Of a stretch of DNA of 15,437 bases, positions 1 through 8,320 are shown piece after piece; the stretch's first letter is position 1, and each line of letters begins with the position of its first letter. This DNA is from UBA11891 sp965658355 (GTDB taxonomy: Bacteria > Bacteroidota > Bacteroidia > Flavobacteriales > Flavobacteriaceae): assembly GCA_965658355.1 (NCBI GenBank), contig CBFHRX010000033.1, forward strand, positions 1 through 15,437, given 5' to 3'. A program made the position numbers and the translations under genes. The notes under the pieces were generated by a model that worked only from the letters and a program-made list of their open reading frames with translations, was not told the origin of the DNA and did no database searches.

Positions 1-3000
1 TCATCACAATCCCCGCCCTCTACACTGTACTGGGGTCGGATAAAACTAGAGAAATAGGTGTTGTCCGTACTGCCATAGCCGTCTCCGTCCCCATCAAAAT
101 AAAAGGTTTGGGGGCTAATATTGGTGATCTCTGAGGTGCTGTCATCATAGTCCCATCCGTTGTTTACATAGCCACTGGGAGGGCTGCACTGCTGCCGTAC
201 GTTTTGGGGATCGCCATAGCCATCGCCATCGGCATCCGCATACCAATAGCTACGGTGGTGGCGGTTGGGATCCGTATCATCACAATCTCGGCTGTTGGGC
301 GCATAGCCCGGAATTGAGTAACTAGAGGTGATTGGAGTCCCCGCTCCATCGCCATCGCCATCGCCATCACGGTCGGGGTAATAGTCTGCTGCTGGCCGGT
401 TTGTAATACGGGGATTGCTGTCGTCTAAATCTCCCGGAGAACGACTAACCCCACTACCTCCTAAACAAGCCTGATAGGCTACCCCACTGCCATAACCATC
501 GCCATCCTGGTCGGTATACCAATAGGTAGCTGGATTAAGATCTGGGTTGTTATCGTCGCAATCTCCGGCAATCAACACATAAAGTCCGGGGTTGGGGTTC
601 ACACTCTGGTAACGACTTTCCCCATCGGTACCATAGCCATCACCATCGCTATCCAAATAAAAAGTACGAGCAGGAATATCGGTAATCAAAGGGTTGGTAT
701 CGTCAAAGTCGGAGGCATCGAGTAGATAGCCGCTGGGCGGCACACAGCCTATAAAAGGAGCGGCCCGATTGCCAAAGCCATCACCATCAGTATCGGGATA
801 CCAGCGTGTTTGTGGATGGATACGCGCATCGGCATCGTTACAATCTTCCCCAACAGGATAGTAATTTGGGGGGGCAAAACTAAAGCCTTCAGCGATATTG
901 GGATCGCCATAACCATCCCCATCCCCATCCAAATAAAAGGTTATAGTAGCAATATTGGTGATGTATATACTCCCATCGTTTAAATCTTGATAGTTATCTA
1001 CATAATCCTGTGGCTGCAAGCAACTGGCAAGCGTGTTAACAGGGTCACCCAGGCCATCGGTATCAAAATCAGCATACCATACGCTTTGCGGATTGCGAAG
1101 GGGATCCGTGTCATCACAATCCAAATTGTTGTTGACATAGTTCGACGGTCTAAATTCTGGACTGTAGAAAAGGGTCGTACTCGGTGTTCCATAGCGATCA
1201 CCGTCAGCATCCAAATAAAAAAGTAGTGGAGCATTGTTGCTAATCCGATCTGTACTGTCATCAAAATCAGCGGTATTGGACACATAGCCTGTGGGAGCCA
1301 GACATTGGGTGCTGCTGCTCGTCCCACCCCAACCGTCGCCGTCGGTATCGGCATACCAGATTGTATTCGGATGCAGCCGGGCATCTTGGTCGTTGCAATC
1401 TTGATCGTTGCGCACATAGCCTGGCGGGAGATAGCTATAAAACAGACTGGTTTCAGCCGCCCCAAAGCCGTCTCCATCCGCGTCAATATAAGACCGAAAG
1501 GGTTGTATATTGGAGATGTGGGTAGTGGTATCGTCAAAATCCTCGGAGTTGAATACATAAGCAGTAGGACTCAGACATTGGGTTTGGGATTGATTGGGGT
1601 TTCCCCAGCCATCGCCATCACTATCCGCATACCAGACAGTATTGGGGTGAATGCTAGCATCTTGATCATTACAGTCCCCTGGCTGAGACGCATAGTTTAG
1701 GTCGGTATTTGTTGGTGGCGCACTTTGAAAAAGGGTATTGCTGGCCACCCCAAAACCATCTTCGTCAACATCAGGATAGTACATCAAGGGCCGCTGGTCG
1801 CTTATCAGCAGATTCTGATCGTCATAATCAGTGCTGTTGTTGACATAGGTGTATTGAAGAGTAGAAGGATTATCACAGCCATAGACAAGAAGGCTTATCC
1901 CACTTGGTGGTATACTCGCTCCTGGAGTGCCCCTGTCGGTATTGGTTTGAGTCAGCAGTCCTTCGTTGTAACCAAAACCGTCTCCGTCTTCGTCTAAAGC
2001 CCATAGGGTGTTGTCGTGTAAAAGCGCATTACCATCGTCACAGTCAGCGCTATTCACGACATATCCCCCAGGGGGATGACTTTGAAAAACAGTAACCGAA
2101 GGATTTCCATACCCATCTCCATCAGCATCTTGATAGAAATTCCGAGGGGCTACATTGGTGATTAAAGAATTGCTGTCGTCTCTATCGTTCCGATTGCTCA
2201 CATAACCCGATGGTCTGGTACAGCTCGTCTGACTGTCAGTACTTACACCATAGCCGTCACTATCGCTGTCTAAATACCAAATGGCACCGGGTCTTTGTGA
2301 AGCATCTGAATCGTTACAATCCTCATTATTAGAAACATAGCCTGAAGGTGGTGAGCTTGCTAAAACATATTCATTGGGGTTTCCAAAGCCATCGCCATCA
2401 GCATCTTGATAATAATTCTGCTGCGTAATATCTGTAATAGCTGGATTGCTATCGTCCAAATCGTTGCTGTTGGCTACATAACCACTGGGCATGATACAGC
2501 TCGTGGTGGTCGTATCACCCCCAAAACCATCACCATCTGCATCTTCATACCAGATTTGCTCGAGCCCTATGCTAGCATTGGTATCATCGCAATCCAAATC
2601 ATTCGCCACATAGCCTGTCGGTTGTGATGCCGACTGTCGGCTGCTATTTGGATTTCCCAAAGTATCGCTGTCACTATCTTCATACCAGGTCAGTGCGATA
2701 TTGGTAATACTTGGATCACTATCGTCCAAATCGTCGTTACTGCTTACGTAACCCGTGGGTTGCTGACAGGCACGCATGGAAATACTGCTATTCCCAAAGC
2801 CATCGCCATCAGCATCGCGGTAATAAAGCTGTTGGGTAGTCCTTGAAGAGTCATCGTCGCATTCGTCACCACGAGTTAAGACCCATTGACTACCCGGACT
2901 GCCACAAGAACGCTGAGAAGTAGATCCGCCCACTCCATCGCCATCAGCATCTAAATACCAAGTCTGATCAATCGTTGCGGAAGCGTCGTTATCATTACAA

Positions 3001-3164
3001 TCTTCCTGAGAATTAGTGATATATCCATAGAATGCACGTGCACAGGAGTAAAAAACATTACCAGCCAGTCCAAATCTACAACCTGAAGCTTCAAATCCTT
3101 CATAAGCAATCCTTCGATCATCAGATTGCCAATTTGCAGCAAAACCATCCCCATCATTATCTTT
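1..3164 (-). repeat. 22 tandem D-x-D-G-D-G repeats; 20 of them in an alternating A/B pattern
   Basis: Protein-level repeats read on the minus strand. Unit cores lie near 3155, 2945, 2810, 2670, 2540, 2400, 2260, 2115, 1985, 1755, 1620, 1480, 1340, 1205, 1060, 920, 790, 650, 505, 365, 220 and 90. The first two units are mixed. From unit 3 (about 2825) they alternate strictly. A units mostly start WY, have a Cys before P-x-G-Y-V, and end D-x-D-D-S-x-P-x-I-T-N without Cys. B units mostly start FY or YY, lack that Cys, and end D-C-N-D-x-D-A-S. The A+B super-repeat averages about 288 bp (96 residues). Units 9-10 are longer because of an insertion. The DNA copies are clearly diverged, so these are old duplications. 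Confidence 0.88.
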
Positions 3165-3260
3165 ATAATAATAAGTTCCTTGACAAGTACACTGTCCATA
3201 AACTGCTTCTATTGAAAAAAAGAAGACGAGGGCAAACACAACAAGCTGAACCGCACGCAT
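1..3260 (-). CDS. Giant secreted Asp/Gly-rich repeat protein (N-terminal part, runs off window)
   Basis: The frame is open from an ATG at 3260 to the window edge (1086 codons and 2 bases), with no stop. Residues 1-22 form a signal peptide (MRAVQ, hydrophobic VVFALVFFF, then VYG before Gln23), so the protein is exported. From about residue 34 it consists of at least 22 units of about 48 residues, each carrying D-x-D-G-D-G-x-G, usually a P-x-G-Y-V segment, and a closing D-C-N-D or D-x-D-D-S motif. This matches the putative metal-binding (MopE-like) repeat class and recalls calcium-binding thrombospondin type 3 repeats; Ca2+ binding is inferred. In this phylum such proteins often end in a type IX secretion sorting domain, but that end is not visible. 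A surface or adhesive role is possible. The gene is separated from the upstream Nramp gene by 222 nt and probably has its own promoter. The frame is certain; the function is not. Confidence 0.9.
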   Translation of the reverse strand, partial: MRAVQLVVFALVFFFSIEAVYGQCTCQGTYYYKDNDGDGFAANWQSDDRRIAYEGFEASGCRFGLAGNVFYSCARAFYGYITNSQEDCNDNDASATIDQTWYLDADGDGVGGSTSQRSCGSPGSQWVLTRGDECDDDSSRTTQQLYYRDADGDGFGNSSISMRACQQPTGYVSSNDDLDDSDPSITNIALTWYEDSDSDTLGNPNSSRQSASQPTGYVANDLDCDDTNASIGLEQIWYEDADGDGFGGDTTTTSCIMPSGYVANSNDLDDSNPAITDITQQNYYQDADGDGFGNPNEYVLASSPPSGYVSNNEDCNDSDASQRPGAIWYLDSDSDGYGVSTDSQTSCTRPSGYVSNRNDRDDSNSLITNVAPRNFYQDADGDGYGNPSVTVFQSHPPGGYVVNSADCDDGNALLHDNTLWALDEDGDGFGYNEGLLTQTNTDRGTPGASIPPSGISLLVYGCDNPSTLQYTYVNNSTDYDDQNLLISDQRPLMYYPDVDEDGFGVASNTLFQSAPPTNTDLNYASQPGDCNDQDASIHPNTVWYADSDGDGWGNPNQSQTQCLSPTAYVFNSEDFDDTTTHISNIQPFRSYIDADGDGFGAAETSLFYSYLPPGYVRNDQDCNDQDARLHPNTIWYADTDGDGWGGTSSSTQCLAPTGYVSNTADFDDSTDRISNNAPLLFYLDADGDRYGTPSTTLFYSPEFRPSNYVNNNLDCDDTDPLRNPQSVWYADFDTDGLGDPVNTLASCLQPQDYVDNYQDLNDGSIYITNIATITFYLDGDGDGYGDPNIAEGFSFAPPNYYPVGEDCNDADARIHPQTRWYPDTDGDGFGNRAAPFIGCVPPSGYLLDASDFDDTNPLITDIPARTFYLDSDGDGYGTDGESRYQSVNPNPGLYVLIAGDCDDNNPDLNPATYWYTDQDGDGYGSGVAYQACLGGSGVSRSPGDLDDSNPRITNRPAADYYPDRDGDGDGDGAGTPITSSYSIPGYAPNSRDCDDTDPNRHHRSYWYADADGDGYGDPQNVRQQCSPPSGYVNNGWDYDDSTSEITNISPQTFYFDGDGDGYGSTDNTYFSSFIRPQYSVEGGDCD

Positions 3261-3306
3261 TGTAAAGATTTGGGACTTACGAGTTAGGGCTATTCCGCTC
3301 TAACTG

Positions 3307-3342
3307 CAAAAAATAAAGGGGAAAAATGTGATGGCGCTCAAA
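3307..3342 (-). promoter_or_regulatory. Possible Bacteroidota-type promoter of the repeat protein gene
   Basis: On the minus strand, TTTG (3342-3339) is followed after 23 nt by TATTTTTTG (3315-3307). This resembles the TTTG / TAnnTTTG consensus, but the spacing is slightly long and the second box has one extra T. It would give a 5' untranslated region of about 40 nt before the ATG at 3260. The region is AT-rich, so a chance match is possible. The rest of 3261-3482 shows no gene. Confidence 0.3.
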
Positions 3343-3482
3343 ATCACCGCTGCTGCTTTTTGGCTAAGCTGCAGATAACAAAGGGCAAAACGTCCTACTG
3401 GGCTTGTAAAAAATAAAAGAAAATGTTCCCTTCCTAAAACTGATTTTCATAAAAAAGAGAGGCCGTTGTTGTAAGGGCTTTC

Positions 3483-4658
3483 TTACAATTGGCTAAGCGT
3501 TTTAATCGCCAAGCCCACAAAAACGATACATATGCCACCTACTAAAAACTGATTCACGGCAGTACCCTTTGTCTTTCGCACCAAAAAAAGTAAGAACAAG
3601 GCGATAAAAGGCAACAGCAAGGCATTGGCAATTTGAGCCCCTTGAATCAATCGGGTGGGGGCAAGTTTCAAGCCTAAGGAAGCCAAACCAAATGCCAAGA
3701 CCCCCAAAGCCACGGCTTTGGTTTTAAAGGAAGTAGGGCCCCAACCCAAGGTTTCCTGTACGACAAAACCCGCCGCTAGCGGGGCCGTAAGGGCCGAACT
3801 AAGACCGGCCGAAAACAAGCCAAAGCCTATCAAATAAGAAGCGGCTTCGCCATAGAGCGGCACTAAGGCTTGCCCCAGATCTGCAGCAGTTTGCAGTTCT
3901 GTAGTGCCTACAGCCGAAGCGGAAATGACAATACTCAAAGAGATGATCCCCCCCAAAACAATAGCTATCAAGGTATCTTTCTTAAGCGCAGTCAAACTAT
4001 TAAAGGTGGCTTTTTGTTTGACCAAAGCGGCATGAAGAAATAGATTATAAGGTACTAGTGTCGTCCCGACCAAAGCCATTATTGTCAACAAAGAACCCGA
4101 GGGAAAAGTGGGGACCAACAAGCCGGAGAACAACTCCACTAAGGGAGGTCGCACCCAGAATACGGTTAGCACAAAGGAGAGACTCATCAACAGCACCACG
4201 CCCAGCAAGAGGTTTTTAATCCAACGGGGATTGCCAAAAGAAAGCAGCAGTCCAAGACCTAGACCGATACCGCCCAAAGAAAGGATTTGATAGGAGGTGC
4301 TGGATAGGATTTCCGCTGGAAAAAAGCTGGCCAAACCCAACAAAGCCCCGGATACATTCCCGGCTTCATAAGCGGCATTCCCAATAAAAATGGCCACTAC
4401 AATCAAACCCAATAGCAAAGCGCGAAAAGCTGCATTTGGACTGTGGGTATGCACCAGTTCTACCAATCCTTGGCCGCTTTCCCAACTCAAGCGGGCTACT
4501 AAAGTTTGTAAAAATCCCGTTAGCAGCAAGGATACGAGCAGCGCCCAAAGCAGCTCAAGTCCAAAGCCGACCCCAGCCAGACTGCAGGCTGTCAGGGTAC
4601 CCGGGCCTATAAAAGCAGCTGTAATCAAGATTCCAGGCCCTATTCGGACTCGTGCCAT
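3483..4658 (-). CDS. Nramp-family transporter with non-canonical metal site
   Basis: A 391-residue, very hydrophobic protein with about 11 predicted membrane segments. It fits the Nramp (SLC11, PF01566) fold: an N-terminal G-P-G-I-L-I-T-A-A-F-I helix and a later G-T-T-L-V-P-Y-N-L-F-L-H segment (residues 198-209) that matches the family's helix 6. Family members are proton-coupled importers of Mn2+, Fe2+ or related ions in the inner membrane. In canonical members helix 1 carries D-P-G-N and helix 6 carries A-x-x-M-P-H-N, which bind the metal. Here they read G-P-G-T (18-21) and T-x-x-V-P-Y-N (199-205), so the Asp, Asn and Met ligands are absent. Substrate therefore cannot be transferred from MntH; a related ion such as Mg2+, or another solute, is possible. 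The start lies 33 nt after the comM stop on the same strand, and it appears to be the last gene of the operon. Confidence 0.85.
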   Translation of the reverse strand: MARVRIGPGILITAAFIGPGTLTACSLAGVGFGLELLWALLVSLLLTGFLQTLVARLSWESGQGLVELVHTHSPNAAFRALLLGLIVVAIFIGNAAYEAGNVSGALLGLASFFPAEILSSTSYQILSLGGIGLGLGLLLSFGNPRWIKNLLLGVVLLMSLSFVLTVFWVRPPLVELFSGLLVPTFPSGSLLTIMALVGTTLVPYNLFLHAALVKQKATFNSLTALKKDTLIAIVLGGIISLSIVISASAVGTTELQTAADLGQALVPLYGEAASYLIGFGLFSAGLSSALTAPLAAGFVVQETLGWGPTSFKTKAVALGVLAFGLASLGLKLAPTRLIQGAQIANALLLPFIALFLLFLVRKTKGTAVNQFLVGGICIVFVGLAIKTLSQL

Positions 4659-4691
4659 AGTGATGTGTTTGAAGGCTTTAAAATAGCCATT

Positions 4692-6221
4692 TTATCCCAA
4701 CCAACCCTCGCGATCCAAACTGCGGTATTGTATGGCCTCGGCAATATGCTGCGACTGCACTTCTGCCACCGCTTCTAGATCTGCCAGCGTGCGCGCTACT
4801 TTTAGAATGCGGTCATAGGCCCGGGCCGAAAGACCCAAATTGTCCATGGCATTTTTTAAGAGGGTTTTGGAAGCGGCGTTAAGCACACAGTGCTTGCGGA
4901 TCAGTCGGGTGGGCATTTGCGCATTGTAGTGCAGCATGGGATAGGCAGCAAAACGCTGGGTTTGGAGGGCACGGGCTTGCGTCACCCGCGCACGAATGCT
5001 TTCGGAAGATTCTCCTTTTTGGGTGGCCGATAGTTTTTCAAAGGGGACCGGTTCTACCTCGATATGCAAGTCAATACGGTCTAACAAAGGCCCGGAAATC
5101 TTTCCCAAATAGCGCTGCATTTCCTGGGGGCTACTGCTTCCCTTTTCAGTGCTAAAATAGCCCGATGGGCTGGGGTTCATACTCGCCACTAGCATAAACG
5201 AACTGGGGTAGGTGACCGTAAATCGGGCCCTCGAGATAGTAACCTCGCGGTCTTCGAGGGGCTGCCGCATGACTTCCAATACTGTTCGTTTGAATTCCGG
5301 TAGCTCGTCCAAAAAAAGAACGCCATTGTGCGCCAGCGATATTTCTCCCGGCTGGGGGTACTGCCCCCCGCCTACCAAAGCGACATCCGAGATGGTGTGA
5401 TGCGGTGCCCGAAAGGGACGTTGGCTGATCAAGCCGTGTTGGCTGTTGCGGCCAACAACCGAATGGATTTTAGTGGTTTCCAAGGCTTCTTTTAAGGTCA
5501 TCGGGGGGAGTATGGAGGGCAGTCTTTTCGCCAGCATGGTTTTCCCAGCTCCGGGGGGGCCAATCAAAATAATATTATGACCCCCGGCGGCAGCTATTTC
5601 CATACACCGCTTTACCGTTTCCTGGCCCCGTACGTCGGTAAAATCATTTTGATTGTGATCCAACTGTTGCGCAAACTGTTTGCGGGTGTCTACTTTTAGC
5701 GGGACTAGGGATTCGCTGCCCTTGCAAAATCCCACTACTTGCTTAAGATGCCGAACCCCATAAACTTCTAGTTTATTGACAATAGCCGCTTCCAATGCGT
5801 TTTCCGCAGGTAAAATAAACCCTTTAAACCCGGCTTGTTGGGCGTAAATTGCCATTGGCAAGGCCCCTTTTATGGGACGTATGCTTCCGTCTAATGCCAT
5901 TTCGCCCATAATGAGATAGTCACCTAGTTTGTCTACTGGCAACTGTGCAGAAGCCGCTAGTATCCCCATAGCCAAGGAAAGGTCATAGGCAGAGCCTTCC
6001 TTACGCTGGTCGGCAGGCGCCATATTGATGGTGATTTTTTTACCGGGAAATTTATAGTCGTTGTTTTGAAAGGCTGCTGCAATACGGTAGTTACTTTCGC
6101 GAACGGCATTGTCGGGGAGGCCTACCAGATGATAGCCTACTCCTTTGTCGATATTGACCTCTATGATGATGGGCTGGGCTTCCACACCCATTACGGCAGC
6201 ACCGTGAAGTGTTACTAACAT
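4692..6221 (-). CDS. comM: YifB/ComM family Mg-chelatase-like AAA+ ATPase
   Basis: A 509-residue protein, normal for the family. An N-terminal ChlI-like domain (about 1-165) is followed by an AAA+ Mg-chelatase-type domain with Walker A G-P-P-G-A-G-K-T (221-228), Walker B V-L-F-L-D-E (301-306), sensor 1 A-S-M-N-P (346-350) and G-P-L-L-D-R-I-D (377-384). The C-terminal helical domain (about 410-509) carries S-A-R-A-Y-D-R-I. In Gammaproteobacteria ComM is a hexameric branch-migration helicase that helps integrate DNA taken up by natural transformation. A similar cytoplasmic DNA role is inferred here; no competence genes are nearby. The family's Cys-Pro-Cys-Gly and later Cys-x-Cys are replaced by S-P-S-G and a Ser-rich stretch, which I recall as usual in Bacteroidota. 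Start is ATG at 6221, 53 nt after the receptor gene's stop. Confidence 0.93.
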   Translation of the reverse strand: MLVTLHGAAVMGVEAQPIIIEVNIDKGVGYHLVGLPDNAVRESNYRIAAAFQNNDYKFPGKKITINMAPADQRKEGSAYDLSLAMGILAASAQLPVDKLGDYLIMGEMALDGSIRPIKGALPMAIYAQQAGFKGFILPAENALEAAIVNKLEVYGVRHLKQVVGFCKGSESLVPLKVDTRKQFAQQLDHNQNDFTDVRGQETVKRCMEIAAAGGHNIILIGPPGAGKTMLAKRLPSILPPMTLKEALETTKIHSVVGRNSQHGLISQRPFRAPHHTISDVALVGGGQYPQPGEISLAHNGVLFLDELPEFKRTVLEVMRQPLEDREVTISRARFTVTYPSSFMLVASMNPSPSGYFSTEKGSSSPQEMQRYLGKISGPLLDRIDLHIEVEPVPFEKLSATQKGESSESIRARVTQARALQTQRFAAYPMLHYNAQMPTRLIRKHCVLNAASKTLLKNAMDNLGLSARAYDRILKVARTLADLEAVAEVQSQHIAEAIQYRSLDREGWLG

Positions 6222-6274
6222 ATTGACGATTTGGGATCGCTACAATGTAGTAAGTTTCGGAGACAGTACTGTTT

Positions 6275-8320
6275 CTAGAGTCGAATCCGAACGCCCCCGT
6301 AGAAGCTTCTCCCCGGTGCGGGTTCGTAAAAACGATTCCCAAAGGCATTCAATCGGAGGTTGTCAGAGTAGCGGGCATCGGTTAGATTTTGAATCCCGAC
6401 AAACAATTGTGCCACTGGAAAAAAGCCCAGTGGGGTGGCAGCGTCAATATGCAAAAGCGTTACCGCTTCTTCGGTCGCTGTATTGGCATCATTGCCATAG
6501 AGTAGCCCCCGGTGGTAAGCAGAGAATCGTACGCTTAGACCTTGGGGGATTTGATAGAGCAACTGCCCCTGAAACAAATGAGGAGGCAAACCGGGGAGAG
6601 TATTGTCAGAAAAATCTGAATCCGGGGTTTGATAGTCCTTGTAGCGGAAGTCCGAATAAGTATAATTGAGGCTGAGCTTCCAAGGGCTGTCCCAATTCAA
6701 GCTGTAGCTACTCTCGATCCCGCGCCGAAGGGAACGCCCCGCGTTACGGAAAAAACTACGCCCAGGGGAACTTTCGAGTTCATAGGGAACCAACTCATTC
6801 CGACTATCAACATGATACAGGGTCAGATTAAAACGCTGCTGCAATCCCTGCCACCCATAGCCTAACTCATAAGTATAAGCTTGTTGCGGTTGTAAACTTG
6901 TATTAAAACCTCCTTGGCCTGTTGGGTTGGCAGAAAGCTCACTTAAAACAGGGGTTTCATAGCTGCTGGAGGAATTGACAAACAGTCGGTGTTGCGGACG
7001 AAGCTGGTAGCTTAGACCCAAGCTGTAGTTCCAACTGTCCAACAAAATCCTATCCGAGTCGTCCCCATTAGAAAGAAAACGATCCTCAACACCCAGGCTA
7101 TTCGTGTCATATCGCACCCCCCCAAAAAGGGTAAAAGCGTTCCATTCAATGTCATTTAACAAGGACAAGCCTAGGCTTGAAAACTGTTCGTTTTGATCTA
7201 GTGTCGCCTCCCCTATCCCGCCTTCCAAATTGACAAACCGGCGTCTGAGGTCGTTCTGTGTGGCCATATCTAGCCCGAGCCGCAAGCGGTTTTTATAGTC
7301 GTTACTACTGCTGCTGTGCTGTACACTACCTCCCAAACCGGCAAAATCTCTCGCTAAATCAACGATGCCCCCAAAGGCAAAAGGGAGTCTTCCCAAAAAG
7401 TTACGAGCGGTATAAAACCCATAGCTTTCGTAGGACCATTGCTTGTTAGTGGCCTTCCAAGAAGCACCCAGTTTAAATTCGTCCACACTTTCACCCGATT
7501 CAAAATCTACATTTCGCTGCCGGACTTGGCGGCGGTTGCTGCTCACAGCTTCGGCAGTGATTCCTCCTGGGTCCAAAGCCTCCGGACTGTGGGCATAATT
7601 AACAATCAATGTCAACTGATTCTGTGGCTCAAATTGATGCTTTACTTTTAAGTTGAAACCCAGGTTCTGAAAACTACTATAGTCCCTATACCCTTGCTGC
7701 TGTACATGTCCCAAATAGCCTGTCACAGTGGTTTTTGAGAGCTGATAAGAGCCTTGGAATTGATAGTTTTTATACCCAAAACTACCGGTATTATAGGACA
7801 ATTCGAGCTTGTCATCAACGAGTTGATCCAGGGTATTGATGGCAATAACACCTCCAGAGGCGTTTCCATATAAGCTAGCTGCTCCCCCACGAATCAGCTC
7901 AACCGATTCGATCAAACCCAAATTGAGATTGTCAATCTGGCCTTGCCCGTCAGGGGTTGTTTGTGGGATGCCATCAACGATCAATTTAATTCCGCGGATG
8001 CCAAAAGCGGCCCGACTCCCAAAACCCCGAACAGCTACCCGTAGGTCCTGTGCGAAATTATGGGTGTTTAAGGTAAAAACTCCTGGTATTTCTTGAAGAT
8101 AGGAGGCCAAACTCAGTTGCTGCCGCTGGTTTTGCGTACTGGTATAGTCTCTTTTTGTCACCGAAAAAGGAATGCGGTCGCGTTGCTTGGAGATTTTTAG
8201 AGCCGATACGATCACACTATCCAACGTGATAGTGGTCGGAGACGTCTGGGCTTGGAGTGTAAAAACACCCAAAAAGAGAAGTATTAGTTGCGAAATGCGT
8301 CCCATCCAGTCTGAAGCCAT
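6275..8320 (-). CDS. TonB-dependent outer-membrane receptor
   Basis: A 681-residue protein with signal peptide (L-I-L-L-F-L-G-V-F-T-L-Q-A, cleaved near residue 24). A possible TonB box follows around I-T-L-D-S-V-I-V-S (31-39). The plug domain (about 40-165) includes R-V-A-V-R-G-F-G-S-R (94-103), V-D-G-I-P-Q-T-T-P-D-G (115-125) and R-G-G-A-A-S-L-Y-G-N (144-153). The rest is a long beta-barrel region with alternating aromatic strands, ending in a typical terminal strand (F-Y-G-G-V-R-I-R-L). There is no N-terminal carboxypeptidase-like domain and no SusD partner, so it resembles siderophore, metal or vitamin receptors more than glycan SusC proteins. Ligand unknown. The frame overlaps dsbD by 37 nt; an ATG at 8305 (22-nt overlap) would remove an acidic D-W from the signal peptide and may be the real start. 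The Nramp gene in the same operon hints at metal uptake, but this is inference. Confidence 0.92.
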   Translation of the reverse strand: MASDWMGRISQLILLFLGVFTLQAQTSPTTITLDSVIVSALKISKQRDRIPFSVTKRDYTSTQNQRQQLSLASYLQEIPGVFTLNTHNFAQDLRVAVRGFGSRAAFGIRGIKLIVDGIPQTTPDGQGQIDNLNLGLIESVELIRGGAASLYGNASGGVIAINTLDQLVDDKLELSYNTGSFGYKNYQFQGSYQLSKTTVTGYLGHVQQQGYRDYSSFQNLGFNLKVKHQFEPQNQLTLIVNYAHSPEALDPGGITAEAVSSNRRQVRQRNVDFESGESVDEFKLGASWKATNKQWSYESYGFYTARNFLGRLPFAFGGIVDLARDFAGLGGSVQHSSSSNDYKNRLRLGLDMATQNDLRRRFVNLEGGIGEATLDQNEQFSSLGLSLLNDIEWNAFTLFGGVRYDTNSLGVEDRFLSNGDDSDRILLDSWNYSLGLSYQLRPQHRLFVNSSSSYETPVLSELSANPTGQGGFNTSLQPQQAYTYELGYGWQGLQQRFNLTLYHVDSRNELVPYELESSPGRSFFRNAGRSLRRGIESSYSLNWDSPWKLSLNYTYSDFRYKDYQTPDSDFSDNTLPGLPPHLFQGQLLYQIPQGLSVRFSAYHRGLLYGNDANTATEEAVTLLHIDAATPLGFFPVAQLFVGIQNLTDARYSDNLRLNAFGNRFYEPAPGRSFYGGVRIRL

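Noticed and set aside
164..370. Short minus-strand open frame rich in alternating Met-Ala.
   Set aside because: It is an out-of-phase reading of the Asp-Gly codons of the large repeat protein.
987..2627. Several open frames of 63-131 codons on the plus strand and a 186-codon one in another minus frame (998-1558).
   Set aside because: They are Ile/Val/Ala-rich shadows caused by the repetitive composition; the real frame is continuous from 3260 with a signal peptide and consistent repeats.
1..3200. Recurring GCCATCGCCATC-like DNA at regular spacing, recalling a CRISPR array.
   Set aside because: Copies are diverged, spaced about 145 bp, and encode D-G-D-G in one open frame.
3451..3482. T-rich run after the Nramp stop as a terminator.
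   Set aside because: Only a weak 3-bp GCC/GGC pairing precedes the T run; not a convincing hairpin.
4366..4686. Open frames on both strands opposite or inside the Nramp gene.
   Set aside because: No recognisable motifs; they lie within a well-supported membrane protein gene.
6240..6250. Palindrome CTACAATGTAG between the receptor gene and comM.
   Set aside because: Five-base arms are short, no promoter boxes accompany it, and chance occurrence is likely.
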